This document shows, piece by piece, positions 7,969-16,245 of a DNA stretch of 19,844 bases. The notes under the pieces are model-generated. The model searched no databases and was not told the origin of the DNA. It saw only the letters and a list, made by a program, of their open reading frames with translations. A program made the position numbers and the translations under genes. Each line of letters opens with the position of its first letter. Position 1 is the stretch's first letter. The DNA comes from CAZDME01 sp964506785 [NCBI: uncultured bacterium] (GTDB taxonomy: Bacteria; CAZDME01; JAYEMH01): the NCBI GenBank assembly GCA_964506785.1, contig CAZDME010000022.1, positions 1-19,844 of the forward strand. The letters run 5' to 3'.

Positions 7969-8397
7969 TCAAACCTGGGATTCCCCTATATTTAGTCCCG
8001 GGGTTGATTTTGCCTTTTCCTTCTCATAAGCTTCCAGAACGGTTTTTTGAACGTAGTTCCGGGTTTCGACAGAAATAGGATGAGCAATGTCTTTGTGTAC
8101 TTCTTGATGAGCTTCACCTTCACGAGTCGGCATCGAGGCATTTATCTTTGGCAATACAGATTCTACCGGAGCCCCGCAGGCATTACAAAATTTGCTTCCA
8201 ATAACATTGGGATGCCCGCATTTAAGGCAAGGCTGGCGGAGTTTCCGACTGGGCATAGCAATAAACAATCCTTTTTTTCCATCGATAACTTTTAAATCCC
8301 GAATGATAAAGCAGTTGTCTAAAGTAATGCTGGCATAGGCTCTCAGTTTTCCCTCTTGAGAATTTCGCATAAAAACCCTGACTTCTGTAATCTCCAC
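7969..8397 (-). CDS. spoVG: SpoVG-family protein with inserted zinc ribbon
   Basis: SpoVG proteins are small regulators that bind nucleic acid and affect sporulation, capsule and virulence genes; their role outside sporulators is broader and poorly known. Numbered from the chosen GTG, the core is MEITEVRVFM (1-10), RAYASITLD (19-27), VIDGKKGLFIAMPSRK (37-52) and DIAHPISVETRNYVQ (103-117). Between MPSRK and DIAHPI, where ordinary SpoVG has only a few residues, there is an insert of about 50 residues containing CLKC and CNAC (Cys57, 60, 71, 74), a typical zinc ribbon, followed by a polar linker. I chose GTG because it restores the family N-terminus and has AAGGGAG 8 bases upstream; an ATG 24 bases earlier (8421) would add MPKKGVRT and place that Shine-Dalgarno inside the gene. 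It lies between ispE and glmU. Confidence 0.9.
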   Translation of the reverse strand: MEITEVRVFMRNSQEGKLRAYASITLDNCFIIRDLKVIDGKKGLFIAMPSRKLRQPCLKCGHPNVIGSKFCNACGAPVESVLPKINASMPTREGEAHQEVHKDIAHPISVETRNYVQKTVLEAYEKEKAKSTPGLNIGESQV

Positions 8398-8405
8398 TGT
8401 CCTCA

Positions 8406-8412
8406 CTCCCTT
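8406..8412 (-). promoter_or_regulatory. Shine-Dalgarno that decides the spoVG start
   Basis: AAGGGAG on the minus strand lies 8 bases before the GTG at 8397 and inside the extended reading frame from ATG 8421. Upstream of that ATG only a weak GGGGAT is visible. This favours the GTG start and a protein of 142 residues. Confidence 0.6.
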
Positions 8413-8455
8413 CTTTGGCATTCAATCATCCCCGAACGTTTCTTCAAGCTTCCTC

Positions 8456-9385
8456 TTAACACTCCAGTCTCAATGCATCTAAACTTTTAACGATATACAC
8501 CCCCTTTCTAACTTTAAGTTTTTTTAAAAAAAACCGCGCTTCTCGAATATTTTTCACCGGCGCAAATAAAGTCGACCCGCTACCGCAAACCTTTACTACC
8601 GGCAAACCGGCCTGAAACAATTTTTCCCGATAAGTCAAAAGCTTCGGCCTTAGTTTAAAAACGGTTTCCTCTAAACCGTTATATAAATGATTCTGTAATA
8701 ATCCCGGGGTCCCATTTTTCAAAGCCAAAGATAACTTTTTAATCTCTTTTAGATGATGGGAATAATTTTTTTTGTCCAGGCGCCGAAATTTATTATTTCC
8801 TTCTCGATGGTTGTTTAAAGACATATTGTTTCGAGAAAAAGTTTTATAAACCTCTTTAGTCGATAGTGAAAACCCGGGAAAAAACAAGAGATAATAAAAT
8901 GATTCAGCCGCTAAGCTTTGAACTTTTTCTCCCCGACCGCGCACCCTGGCTGTTTTCCCCTCTATAAAAAAAGGAACATCACTGCCTAACTTTTTTGCCC
9001 AGTCAACTAATTTTTTCTTAGTTAATCCGAGATCCCATAATCTATTCAAGCCGAGGAGAACAGCCGCGGCATCACTGCTGCCGCCTCCTAAACCCGCCCC
9101 TACCGGGATACGCTTCGTCAAATGTATTATTACCCCCTTTTTTAGCCGGAGCTTTTCCAGAACAAGCCGGGCCGCCTGATAAACTATATTCTCTTTTCCC
9201 CGGGGAATCCCCGGACAGGGGGAGACAATTTTGATTCCGCTGGTTTTCTCCTCAAGTTTAATCTCATCAAATAACTCTACCGCCTGCATTACTGAATCCA
9301 GGCTGTGAAAACCGTCTTTTCTCCTTCCTAAAACAGTCAAGTACAAATTAATCTTGGCCGGAGCTTTAAGTTTTATCTCCTTCAT
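8456..9385 (-). CDS. ispE: 4-diphosphocytidyl-2-C-methyl-D-erythritol kinase
   Basis: This is the GHMP-family kinase of the MEP pathway to isoprenoid precursors; it phosphorylates CDP-ME with ATP in the cytoplasm. The length of 309 residues is slightly above the common 280-300. Catalytic Lys11 lies in APAKINLYL, the Gly/Ser-rich ATP loop PVGAGLGGGSSDAAA at 94-108, catalytic Asp136 in KLGSDVPFF, and the third GHMP motif KVCGSGSTLF at 265-274. A polar stretch around 183-215 (NNMSLNNHREGNN) looks like a lineage-specific loop. Its ATG lies inside the end of the TPR gene (20-base overlap), so the two genes are translationally linked. spoVG follows after 58 bp. Confidence 0.97.
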   Translation of the reverse strand: MKEIKLKAPAKINLYLTVLGRRKDGFHSLDSVMQAVELFDEIKLEEKTSGIKIVSPCPGIPRGKENIVYQAARLVLEKLRLKKGVIIHLTKRIPVGAGLGGGSSDAAAVLLGLNRLWDLGLTKKKLVDWAKKLGSDVPFFIEGKTARVRGRGEKVQSLAAESFYYLLFFPGFSLSTKEVYKTFSRNNMSLNNHREGNNKFRRLDKKNYSHHLKEIKKLSLALKNGTPGLLQNHLYNGLEETVFKLRPKLLTYREKLFQAGLPVVKVCGSGSTLFAPVKNIREARFFLKKLKVRKGVYIVKSLDALRLEC

Positions 9386-11276
9386 GAACAGAAATAGTCT
9401 CGAGTTCCTTCATTTTGTCTAAAAGAATCTTGTTTTCTGGATTTAAGCGCAACGATTCTCCCCAGGCTTCTTTTGCTTTCTTCCATTCTCTTTTTTTATA
9501 ATAAACATCACCGAGATGTTCATAGATAACCGGATCCTCCTGGAGAGTAACGGCAATTTTTAGCTCTTTTAAGGCTAAATTAAACATCCCTTTTTTGTAA
9601 TGAACCCAAGCCAAGGTATCAAGGTAAGCTCCATTTTTTGGCGCAAGGGATACAGCCTGATTGGCTAATTTCACCGCTTCTTCTAAATAGATGCCTTTTT
9701 CGGCATACATATAGGCCAGATAATTATAGGCTTCAGCAAATTGAGAATTAAGCCTTATCGCCTCTTTAAATTCATAAATAGATAAAGGGAAATCTCCCAT
9801 TTTTTCATAAACAACGGCCAGATAAAAATGACTGACATCGTCTTCGGGGGAAAGGCTAATTGCCTTTCGAAAAAAACCTGCGGCATCGCTTAATTTTTCC
9901 AGCCTAAAAGAAGCAAAACCGCGCAAAAAATAGATATCCCGGTTCTCTCGTTTTTTATCTTTCAGTAAATCAATCGCTTTTTGAAATTGATTTTCTTTTA
10001 AATAAAGATAAGCAAGGGTTAGATAGGTTCTTGAATCATCAGGCCTTAGAGAAATAACTTCTTCATAGCTTTTGATGGCTTGCGGGATTAAATCCATTTC
10101 TTCATAAAGAGAACCAATAAGAATTTTGACGGCTACGTTTTTGGGATCGATTTCAAGTATTTTTTGAAAATATTTGAGAGATTCTTCCTTATTGCCGACC
10201 TGATGTAAAAGTAAACCAATGGTACTCAAAATTCTAATATCACCGGGAGTTAAATCGACAATAGTTTGGTAACACTGAATCGCTTTGTCATATTCCTTAA
10301 GTTGGGAATATACCTGTGACAAACGGAAGTTTAAACTGACACTATCAGGCTGAGACTTGAGCAATTGCTCATAAACCTTAGCGGCCCGAGACCATTTTTC
10401 CTGAAACTCATAAATAGTCCCTAAAGTGAAATTTACTTCCTCATCGTCAGGAAAAAGGGACCGGGCTTTTTTCATTACCCTTAAGGCTTCTTTATCTTTT
10501 TCATCCAGACTTAAAACCCGGCCCAGCTGAATATAAGCATCCCTGCCTTCCGGTTCAAGTTTGATTAAATCTCTTAGGATCCGGATGGCTTTAGGGTATT
10601 GTCTTTCTTGGACATAAAGAGCCGCCAAGGCAAAATAGGCATCTGATAATTCCGGATTGATTTCGATAACTTTTAGATAGTGATCCTCTGCCTCGGCCGG
10701 TTTACCTAAGGCTAAATAAAGGAAGGCTAAATATTGATGCGGGATAGGATTTTCTGGATCACGTTTTAGAAGTATCTGAAACTGCTCTTCAGCCTGGGTA
10801 AATTTTCCTGCTTTAAAATAAACCGTTCCTAAAGCTTGCCGAATAGTAAATGCATCAGGCTCTAAATCTTTTGCCCGGTTAAATTCTTCGATAGCTTCCT
10901 CTATTTTTCCCTGGCGCTCAAGCAGGAGACCGGTAGTATAGTGCGCAACAGCTTCTGAATTCCACCTTCCTGTTTCAAGAGTATTTCCCCCTAAAGATGG
11001 AACCTTACCTTCGCTCTGCGAAAGGACAGGACGATTTTCAACCGGAGCTTCACCCAAAAGTCCCGACCCGGCTGAATTTTTGATTTTCGCCGAATCAGCG
11101 ACTTCCTCTCCAGAAGCACCGGCCCAACCAAAAGAAACCAGACTAAAAAAGGTTGCGAGATAACAAGCGGTAAACCTTACCCATTTACCACTAAATCCAG
11201 TTGATGGACTTATATCGCTCCCAGCAGTTGTTTTAGTATACAGCACCAGGCTCTTTTTTCCAAAGGATGTAAGCAT
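9366..11276 (-). CDS. Secreted/envelope TPR-repeat protein (about 15 TPRs)
   Basis: A 636-residue protein of unknown specific role. After an unusually long N-terminal lead, KWVR is followed by a hydrophobic stretch (34-52) ending WAGA-SGEE, which fits a signal peptide cut near residue 54 or a membrane anchor. A low-complexity linker reaches about 105. Fifteen consecutive 34-residue tetratricopeptide units then fill about 108-620, with the W/L-G-Y-A-P pattern clear in units such as AEAYNYLAYMYAEKGIYLEEA and PVIYEHLGDVYYKKREWKKA. Such proteins usually scaffold envelope assemblies. The start is uncertain: the ATG has only a weak AAGG far upstream, and a shorter form starting closer to KWVR would have a more normal signal peptide. 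It lies 24 bp after the 31-residue gene and overlaps ispE by 20 bases. Confidence 0.9.
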   Translation of the reverse strand: MLTSFGKKSLVLYTKTTAGSDISPSTGFSGKWVRFTACYLATFFSLVSFGWAGASGEEVADSAKIKNSAGSGLLGEAPVENRPVLSQSEGKVPSLGGNTLETGRWNSEAVAHYTTGLLLERQGKIEEAIEEFNRAKDLEPDAFTIRQALGTVYFKAGKFTQAEEQFQILLKRDPENPIPHQYLAFLYLALGKPAEAEDHYLKVIEINPELSDAYFALAALYVQERQYPKAIRILRDLIKLEPEGRDAYIQLGRVLSLDEKDKEALRVMKKARSLFPDDEEVNFTLGTIYEFQEKWSRAAKVYEQLLKSQPDSVSLNFRLSQVYSQLKEYDKAIQCYQTIVDLTPGDIRILSTIGLLLHQVGNKEESLKYFQKILEIDPKNVAVKILIGSLYEEMDLIPQAIKSYEEVISLRPDDSRTYLTLAYLYLKENQFQKAIDLLKDKKRENRDIYFLRGFASFRLEKLSDAAGFFRKAISLSPEDDVSHFYLAVVYEKMGDFPLSIYEFKEAIRLNSQFAEAYNYLAYMYAEKGIYLEEAVKLANQAVSLAPKNGAYLDTLAWVHYKKGMFNLALKELKIAVTLQEDPVIYEHLGDVYYKKREWKKAKEAWGESLRLNPENKILLDKMKELETISVHEGDKT

Positions 11277-11300
11277 TAGCAGGTAAAACCTTTTTTTCCC

Positions 11301-11396
11301 TTATCTCTTCTTTTTCTTATGTCGATCTCTTCGCAGTCTCTTTTTCCTTTTGTGTTTAGCAATTTTTTTTCTTTTTTTCTTTTTCCCGCAAGGCAT
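11301..11396 (-). CDS. Tiny very basic AURKAIP1/COX24-domain-like protein
   Basis: A 31-residue ORF begins MPCGKKKKRKKIAKHKRKKR and continues with RLRRDRHKKKKR; more than half its residues are Lys or Arg. It closely recalls the short bacterial AURKAIP1/COX24-domain proteins (for example the Bacteroidetes form that starts MPSGKKRKRHK and ends RKNRHKKK), related to mitochondrial small-subunit protein mS38. A ribosomal or rRNA-binding role is therefore likely but inferred from memory of the family. A good GGGGGTGAG Shine-Dalgarno stands just before the ATG. It sits in the gap between hisG and the TPR gene and is easily missed because of its length and poly-A/T composition. Confidence 0.8.
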   Translation of the reverse strand: MPCGKKKKRKKIAKHKRKKRLRRDRHKKKKR

Positions 11397-11498
11397 TTTT
11401 CTCACCCCCTCTTCAACAAAACCAAATATTTGAAATAAAAGCTGCAAAGTAAAAATAAAATTTCCGGAGATTTCGGTCTTTGGATTGTGCCTTTATCG

Positions 11499-12365
11499 CT
11501 ATATCACCTTATTCAGCGAATATTCAATAATGCCCTCGGCGCCAATTTTCTTTAGCTCGGGAATCAAACGCCGCACTTCAAGTTCATCAATGACGACCTC
11601 GATAGCATACCAGCCTTTTTCACTCAAGCTGGAAAGAGTCGGCTTGCGAAGAGCAGAAAGAATTGAAAAAACTTTATCTAAATTCGCAGCCGGGACATTC
11701 ATTTTTAACCCGACTTTCCCTTCCGCTAAAAGCGCCCCTTTAAGAAGCAAAGAAAAATTACCGATTTTTTCTTTTTTCCAGTTATTTTCCCAGGCCTGTC
11801 GATTAGCAATCAATTTCGTAGTTGATTCAGCCACCACTTCAACAATCTTTAGATTGTTTTCGGCTAAACTTCTACCGGTTTCGGTCAGCTCAACAATGGC
11901 ATCAACCAACTCAGGCGTTTTCATTTCAGTCGCCCCCCAGGAAAACTCCACTTCAGCTTTAACCCCTTTTTTTTTCAAAAATCCCTTGGTTACATTGACC
12001 AGTTCAGTAGCGATCCTTTTCCCTTGTAGGTCCTGAACCTTTTTTACGGGCGAATCTTTGGGCACGGCTAAAACCCATTTTACGGGGATAAGCCCCTGTT
12101 TGGCGTAAATTAATTCAGCTACCTCGACTACTTTAGCAAAACTGTCCATAATCCAGTCTTGACCGGTTATTCCGGCATCAATCACCCCTTCCTCGACATA
12201 CCGAGGAATCTCCTGAGCGCGGATAAGAATCGGTTCAATTTCTTCATCGTTTATAGACGGGAAATAAGACCGCGGATTTACCGAAATATTGAATCCGGCC
12301 TTTTTTAACAATCGGAAAGTAGCTTCTTGCAGGCTACCTTTAGGCAATCCCAGTTTTATTTTCAT
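11499..12365 (-). CDS. hisG: ATP phosphoribosyltransferase, long form
   Basis: It catalyses the first step of histidine synthesis, joining PRPP (made by Prs in this window) to ATP. From the chosen start it has 288 residues, the length of the long HisG form that carries its own C-terminal regulatory ACT-like domain (about 205-285, [20 protein letters not shown] onward) and needs no HisZ. The catalytic part shows [10 protein letters not shown] (4-13), DAGITGQDW (near 66-74), the segment KRIATELVN, and the PRPP-binding [13 protein letters not shown] near 162-174. The ATG at 12365 is preferred over one 24 bases upstream because GGGAG lies 8 bases before it and the protein then starts as [11 protein letters not shown]. 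That ATG overlaps the stop of a small basic ORF (ATGA). No other his gene is visible nearby. Confidence 0.96.
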   Translation of the reverse strand: MKIKLGLPKGSLQEATFRLLKKAGFNISVNPRSYFPSINDEEIEPILIRAQEIPRYVEEGVIDAGITGQDWIMDSFAKVVEVAELIYAKQGLIPVKWVLAVPKDSPVKKVQDLQGKRIATELVNVTKGFLKKKGVKAEVEFSWGATEMKTPELVDAIVELTETGRSLAENNLKIVEVVAESTTKLIANRQAWENNWKKEKIGNFSLLLKGALLAEGKVGLKMNVPAANLDKVFSILSALRKPTLSSLSEKGWYAIEVVIDELEVRRLIPELKKIGAEGIIEYSLNKVI

Positions 12366-12508
12366 TTTTCTTTCTCCCAGGCTTCCCATTCTTCAAGCCA
12401 ATTCTTTGCCTTTCGCGAATAAATTCTGCCGCTCGGCTTTATCCGGCTCAGGGGATTTATCCGCCATCTTTTTCTTACTTTCGGCACCTTATTTTTAGAT
12501 TTTTTCAC
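12362..12508 (-). CDS. Small basic Trp-rich ORF overlapping hisG
   Basis: A 48-codon frame starts at GTG (12508) and ends in a TGA that overlaps the hisG ATG by ATGA, a typical coupling arrangement. The product would read [18 protein letters not shown], then [18 protein letters not shown], then an acidic Trp-rich end [12 protein letters not shown] second in-frame GTG at 12487 would give 41 residues. Neither start has a convincing Shine-Dalgarno. The core W-x-INP-x-x-RIK-x-S-x-x-x-Y-x-RK resembles short uncharacterised basic proteins I have seen in other bacteria, but I cannot name a family. Evidence for coding is the biased composition, the overlap with hisG and the otherwise empty 210-bp gap. 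Confidence 0.5.
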   Translation of the reverse strand: MKKSKNKVPKVRKRWRINPLSRIKPSGRIYSRKAKNWLEEWEAWEKEK

Positions 12509-12574
12509 CTGATTTCAATAAATCGATTTTATTCACATTTCTTCTATCTATGAGCCGCTGGCCAAGAGCAAAAA

Positions 12575-13153
12575 TTATTGCTGTTGCATACTGCGGATAA
12601 AAATTTTTCTCCCGAATTCTTTAAATTTAAGATCCAGGCAACGCAAAATTTCGTCTCCTTCTTCCGTTTTGAGGGAAAATTTTTTCTCTATAGCTTCTTT
12701 AAAATAGCGTTTCAGCATGGAGGCAGCAATATAAGGATTCTGGTTTTGGAAATCCTTGAACTCTACGATTAAAAGACTGCCTATCTTATATTTTTTTTCC
12801 TGATTATCAATCTGAAGCTCAAGGCCTTCAGAAAATTTCAAGGCTTTCTGGAAGGCAGCTCCGGAGCCAGATGCTTTTGCCTTTTTACCTTTCGATTTTT
12901 TAAAGGCTGAAGATTGAATCTTCCTTTTAAGAACTTCCGGCTTTTGCTTATCCCGGTTTATCCTTCTTTGGCTGTAAGGGTGTGACTCAATAAGCTTACT
13001 GATATCATCCCTTTGGAAACGAAGATTTCCCCCTACTTTATAGGCAGACAGCCGGCCGCTCTGAAGAAGATTATAAATCTGACTGCGGCTAATCTTTAAT
13101 ATCCTTTCGACATCTCTACGGGTATATAGCTCTTTTATCTCTTTATTGGACAT
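12575..13153 (-). CDS. Excisionase/MerR-type helix-turn-helix protein with unknown C-terminal domain
   Basis: A 192-residue protein. Residues 9-57 form a winged HTH of the excisionase (HTH_17) type: LYTRRDVERILKISRSQIYNL for the first helices, then QSGRLSAYKVGGNLRFQRDDI for the wing. A Lys/Arg-rich linker (about 60-105) leads to a C-terminal alpha/beta domain (about 108-192) that I do not recognise, with LLIVEFKDF and NPYIAASMLKRYFKEAIEKKF. Such HTHs serve in phage excisionases and in many stand-alone transcription regulators; no integrase is nearby, so a regulator is more likely. It lies 17 bp after the second RND gene and may report on or control the efflux operon. No Shine-Dalgarno is visible before the ATG. 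Confidence 0.85.
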   Translation of the reverse strand: MSNKEIKELYTRRDVERILKISRSQIYNLLQSGRLSAYKVGGNLRFQRDDISKLIESHPYSQRRINRDKQKPEVLKRKIQSSAFKKSKGKKAKASGSGAAFQKALKFSEGLELQIDNQEKKYKIGSLLIVEFKDFQNQNPYIAASMLKRYFKEAIEKKFSLKTEEGDEILRCLDLKFKEFGRKIFIRSMQQQ

Positions 13154-13170
13154 ATATATTGCAGGCTGGA

Positions 13171-16100
13171 TTAGGGAATGTTAACAATTTTCTTCTTCTT
13201 TGTCAAGATTTTTCCTAAAAACTTTATCTCCCGAGACTTGATTTTAAGCCGAAAATCATCAAAAATCAAATAAAAACTAGGAAGGAAAAATAGGGTCAAA
13301 ATAGTCGAAACCGAAAGTCCACCAATTACCGTAATCGCCAAAGGCGACCAAAGCCCGGCCGCCTCGCTACGATCCATAGCCATAGGAAGCAAGCCAATCA
13401 CCGTAGTTAAACTGGTAATTAAAATCGGCCGAAGACGATCTTGACCGGCATTGATAACTGCCTTGAGGCGTTCCATCCCGGTCTGTCGTAAATCATTAAT
13501 GTGAGCCAGAAAAATTATGGCGTTGTTAACGCTAATGCCGGCTAACATAATCATCCCGATTAAAACCGAAACGCTTTTCAGGGTGCCGGTCAAAATGAGA
13601 AAAAGAACTACCCCAATTAAAGCCAGCGGCAAGGTGGTCATAATAAGCAAAGGCTGCCAGAAGCTTTCAAAAAAAGCGGCCAAAACCATATAAATCAAAA
13701 GAATAGTGATAATAACTACGGAAAAAAGCTGCTTTTGATTCTCCTTCATTTCTTCATAACTGCCGGCAATTTTATAATGATACTTCTCGGGCAGCCTCAC
13801 CGGTTTAAGGGCAGTTTGCACCTTTTCTACGGCAGAACCCATGGGAAGACCGGTAACTGTGCCCGTAACCTGAATCATCCGGCGTTTATTTTTACGCCAG
13901 ATTTCGCTGGGGCCGTAAAGAGAGGTAAAGCCGGCCATTTGCTTCAAGAAAATCAGGCGGCCCTCGGGATTGGTCAGGGTTAAACGGGTTAAATCTTCGT
14001 AGGTATCACGGTCATCTTTTTCCAGGCGGACAATAGTTTCGACTTCCTTTCCCTTAGTATGATAGCGGGTCGGCACCAACCCTCTTAATTGCGCATGAAG
14101 AATTTCAGCCACATCCTTAACCGAGAAACCCCAGATTAATGCCTTCTCCCGGTCAACAATAACCCCAATCTCCGGACGGGGAGCACGCATCCGCAAGCGA
14201 ACATCAGTTAGCCCTTTGATGCCCTCCATTTTTTGGGCCATCACTGAGGCTATTTTTTTCAATTCTTCATATTTATGGCCATAGATATCAATGGTCAATT
14301 CTTTCAAAACCATCCGTTCCGGTTCTTTAAAATAAATAAAGGCTTCTTCTATGCTTTCTACCTGTTTGCGTAAAATATCAATAATTTCCTGGGCGGAACG
14401 GCGGCGCTTGCGACGCGGCTGCAACTCAACATTAATCCGCGGCGACCAGGGTTTTACCCGGGAAGTAACTGTTTTTACTTCAGGGAATTCTAAAAGCATT
14501 TCTTCGATATCTTTGACTACTTCATCCGATTTTGAAAGTTTTGTTCCCGTAGGCATTTCTATATAAACGGTAAATTCTTTTTCTTCGGTGCCTCCCCAGA
14601 GCTCCGTTCCCCGCTTCATAAAAACGAAACTAGAGGTTAAAAATAACATTAAAGCCAGGATGAGAAATAAAAAGCGGAATCTCAGGGTAAAACTTAAAAA
14701 CCGCCGATACCAAAGTTTCATATTTACCTCATCACCCCCGTTAGAAATAACTTCCTTAACGTGGCCAAACTTAATCCGCCCGCAAAGCATCGGAACCAGG
14801 GTAAGGGCAATAAAAAGAGACGCAAGAAGGGCAAAAACAATGGTAAACCCTAAACTGCTGTAAAGAAGCCGGGTCTTTTTGTTGGCAATGAGCAAAAAAG
14901 GTATAATTACCACCACCGTGGTAAGTGTGGAGGCAATAATCGCCCGGCTCATTTCTTCTGCTCCGAGAATAGCCGCTTTTCCCTTGGGCAGCCCTTTTTC
15001 TCTTTTCTGAAAAACATTTTCCAAAACCACTACGGAACTATCAACAATCATACCGACACCTAAGGCCAAACCGCTCAACGTCATAATATTCAAACTTAAC
15101 TTACCGAGATACATAAAGACAAAGGTAATCATTACACAACAGGGAATAGATAAACCGACAATAGCCGTCGCCCGCAGGTTTTTTAAAAAAACTAAAAGGA
15201 CGAAGACAGCCAAAAGACCTCCAAAAATCAAGGATATTCTCACTGTCTTAACCGAAGAACGGATAAAATCCCCCTGATTGAAAACCGTAACCAAGCTCAA
15301 ATCCTGGCCAAGATGAGATACCGCTTCCTTTAACTCTCTGGCAATACCGTCAGTAACCAGGATAGTATTAGCCGTGCTTTCCTTTTGAACGTATATGGTT
15401 ACCGCCGAGGTGAAATTTGTCCGGGAAAAACCAGTCGGGTCAAGAAAGAAATCCCTGACCGTGGCAATATTTTTAAGACGGACCAAAGAACCGCCTTTAG
15501 GCGAGATATTTATTCCAAGATTTTCTATATCTTCTATACTTTCAAACTGGCCGCTTACCCGGATTAAAAATTTGTCTTTTAGGCGTTTAACATCCCCAAC
15601 CAGCAGGTTCAAATTGTTTGAATTGATAATTTCGACTATTCTTTTAATGGGAATTCCCTGAGCCTGTAATTCACTCTGGTCCACTTCAATCAAAATTTTT
15701 CGTTCTCTGCCGCCGACCAGTTCAACATTAGCCACGCCGCTGATTCTCTTTATTTTCGGCTTTATACTCTCTTCAACGATCCGCCGGATGAGCTCGGGGC
15801 TGAAGCGGGAAACTACAGAAACTATCATCACCGGCATATCGGCATAATTATACCGGGCAATTACCGGTTTTTCGACGTCTTTTGGCAATTTGTTCTTTAT
15901 CCGATTGAATTTTTCTCTTACCTCAAGAGCGGCAAAATCCATATTTGTTCCCGGTTCAAAACTGATTTCCACAGTCGCTGAACCTTCTTCAGATAAGGAT
16001 TCAATCCGCCTGAGGTGGCTAAGGTCGCCCATGGCTTCTTCAATCGGCCTGGTAACTAAATTTTCTACCTCTACCGGCGGCATTCCCCCGCGGATAGAAA

Positions 16101-16245
16101 GATAAATGGTCACCGTCGAAAAACCAACATTAGGCATTAACTCCATGGGAAGCCTCGTCAAGGCGATTGTTCCCATAAGAATCATGCCGAAGGTAATCAT
16201 AGAAATAGTCACCGGACGGCGATTGGCAAAACGGGATAAACTCAT
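13171..16245 (-). CDS. RND efflux permease (HAE1-like), second of a tandem pair
   Basis: An inner-membrane multidrug/lipophile exporter of 1024 residues with the standard RND plan: TM1 at about 12-30, a large periplasmic loop (PN1/PN2) to about 335, TM2-6, a second loop, and TM8-12 to about 990. TM4 reads GLALGVGMIVDSSVVVLENVF with Asp402 kept but Ser403 in place of the second Asp of AcrB (D407-D408). TM10 reads AGISVNNAIIF with Asn907-Asn908 where AcrB has the relay Lys940. RLRPILITSLTTVIGLLP is the conserved TM11 entry. The cytoplasmic tail is long and basic (about 995-1024). It overlaps the upstream permease gene by ATGA, so the two are translationally coupled and may form a mixed trimer as in MdtBC. 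The substrate is unknown. Confidence 0.95.
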   Translation of the reverse strand: MSLSRFANRRPVTISMITFGMILMGTIALTRLPMELMPNVGFSTVTIYLSIRGGMPPVEVENLVTRPIEEAMGDLSHLRRIESLSEEGSATVEISFEPGTNMDFAALEVREKFNRIKNKLPKDVEKPVIARYNYADMPVMIVSVVSRFSPELIRRIVEESIKPKIKRISGVANVELVGGRERKILIEVDQSELQAQGIPIKRIVEIINSNNLNLLVGDVKRLKDKFLIRVSGQFESIEDIENLGINISPKGGSLVRLKNIATVRDFFLDPTGFSRTNFTSAVTIYVQKESTANTILVTDGIARELKEAVSHLGQDLSLVTVFNQGDFIRSSVKTVRISLIFGGLLAVFVLLVFLKNLRATAIVGLSIPCCVMITFVFMYLGKLSLNIMTLSGLALGVGMIVDSSVVVLENVFQKREKGLPKGKAAILGAEEMSRAIIASTLTTVVVIIPFLLIANKKTRLLYSSLGFTIVFALLASLFIALTLVPMLCGRIKFGHVKEVISNGGDEVNMKLWYRRFLSFTLRFRFLFLILALMLFLTSSFVFMKRGTELWGGTEEKEFTVYIEMPTGTKLSKSDEVVKDIEEMLLEFPEVKTVTSRVKPWSPRINVELQPRRKRRRSAQEIIDILRKQVESIEEAFIYFKEPERMVLKELTIDIYGHKYEELKKIASVMAQKMEGIKGLTDVRLRMRAPRPEIGVIVDREKALIWGFSVKDVAEILHAQLRGLVPTRYHTKGKEVETIVRLEKDDRDTYEDLTRLTLTNPEGRLIFLKQMAGFTSLYGPSEIWRKNKRRMIQVTGTVTGLPMGSAVEKVQTALKPVRLPEKYHYKIAGSYEEMKENQKQLFSVVIITILLIYMVLAAFFESFWQPLLIMTTLPLALIGVVLFLILTGTLKSVSVLIGMIMLAGISVNNAIIFLAHINDLRQTGMERLKAVINAGQDRLRPILITSLTTVIGLLPMAMDRSEAAGLWSPLAITVIGGLSVSTILTLFFLPSFYLIFDDFRLKIKSREIKFLGKILTKKKKIVNIP

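Noticed and set aside
11485-12036. 183-codon open frame on the plus strand
   Set aside because: It is antisense to hisG, Ser/Phe-rich without recognisable motifs, and hisG itself is complete and conserved.
12397-12465. 22-codon minus-strand ORF starting [12 protein letters not shown] upstream of hisG
   Set aside because: It has no Shine-Dalgarno, ends short of hisG, and overlaps the frame with RWRINP that has better composition and an ATGA overlap with hisG.
12575-13153. Phage excisionase and an integrated element
   Set aside because: Only the HTH fold is shared with excisionases. There is no integrase, attachment repeat or other phage gene nearby.
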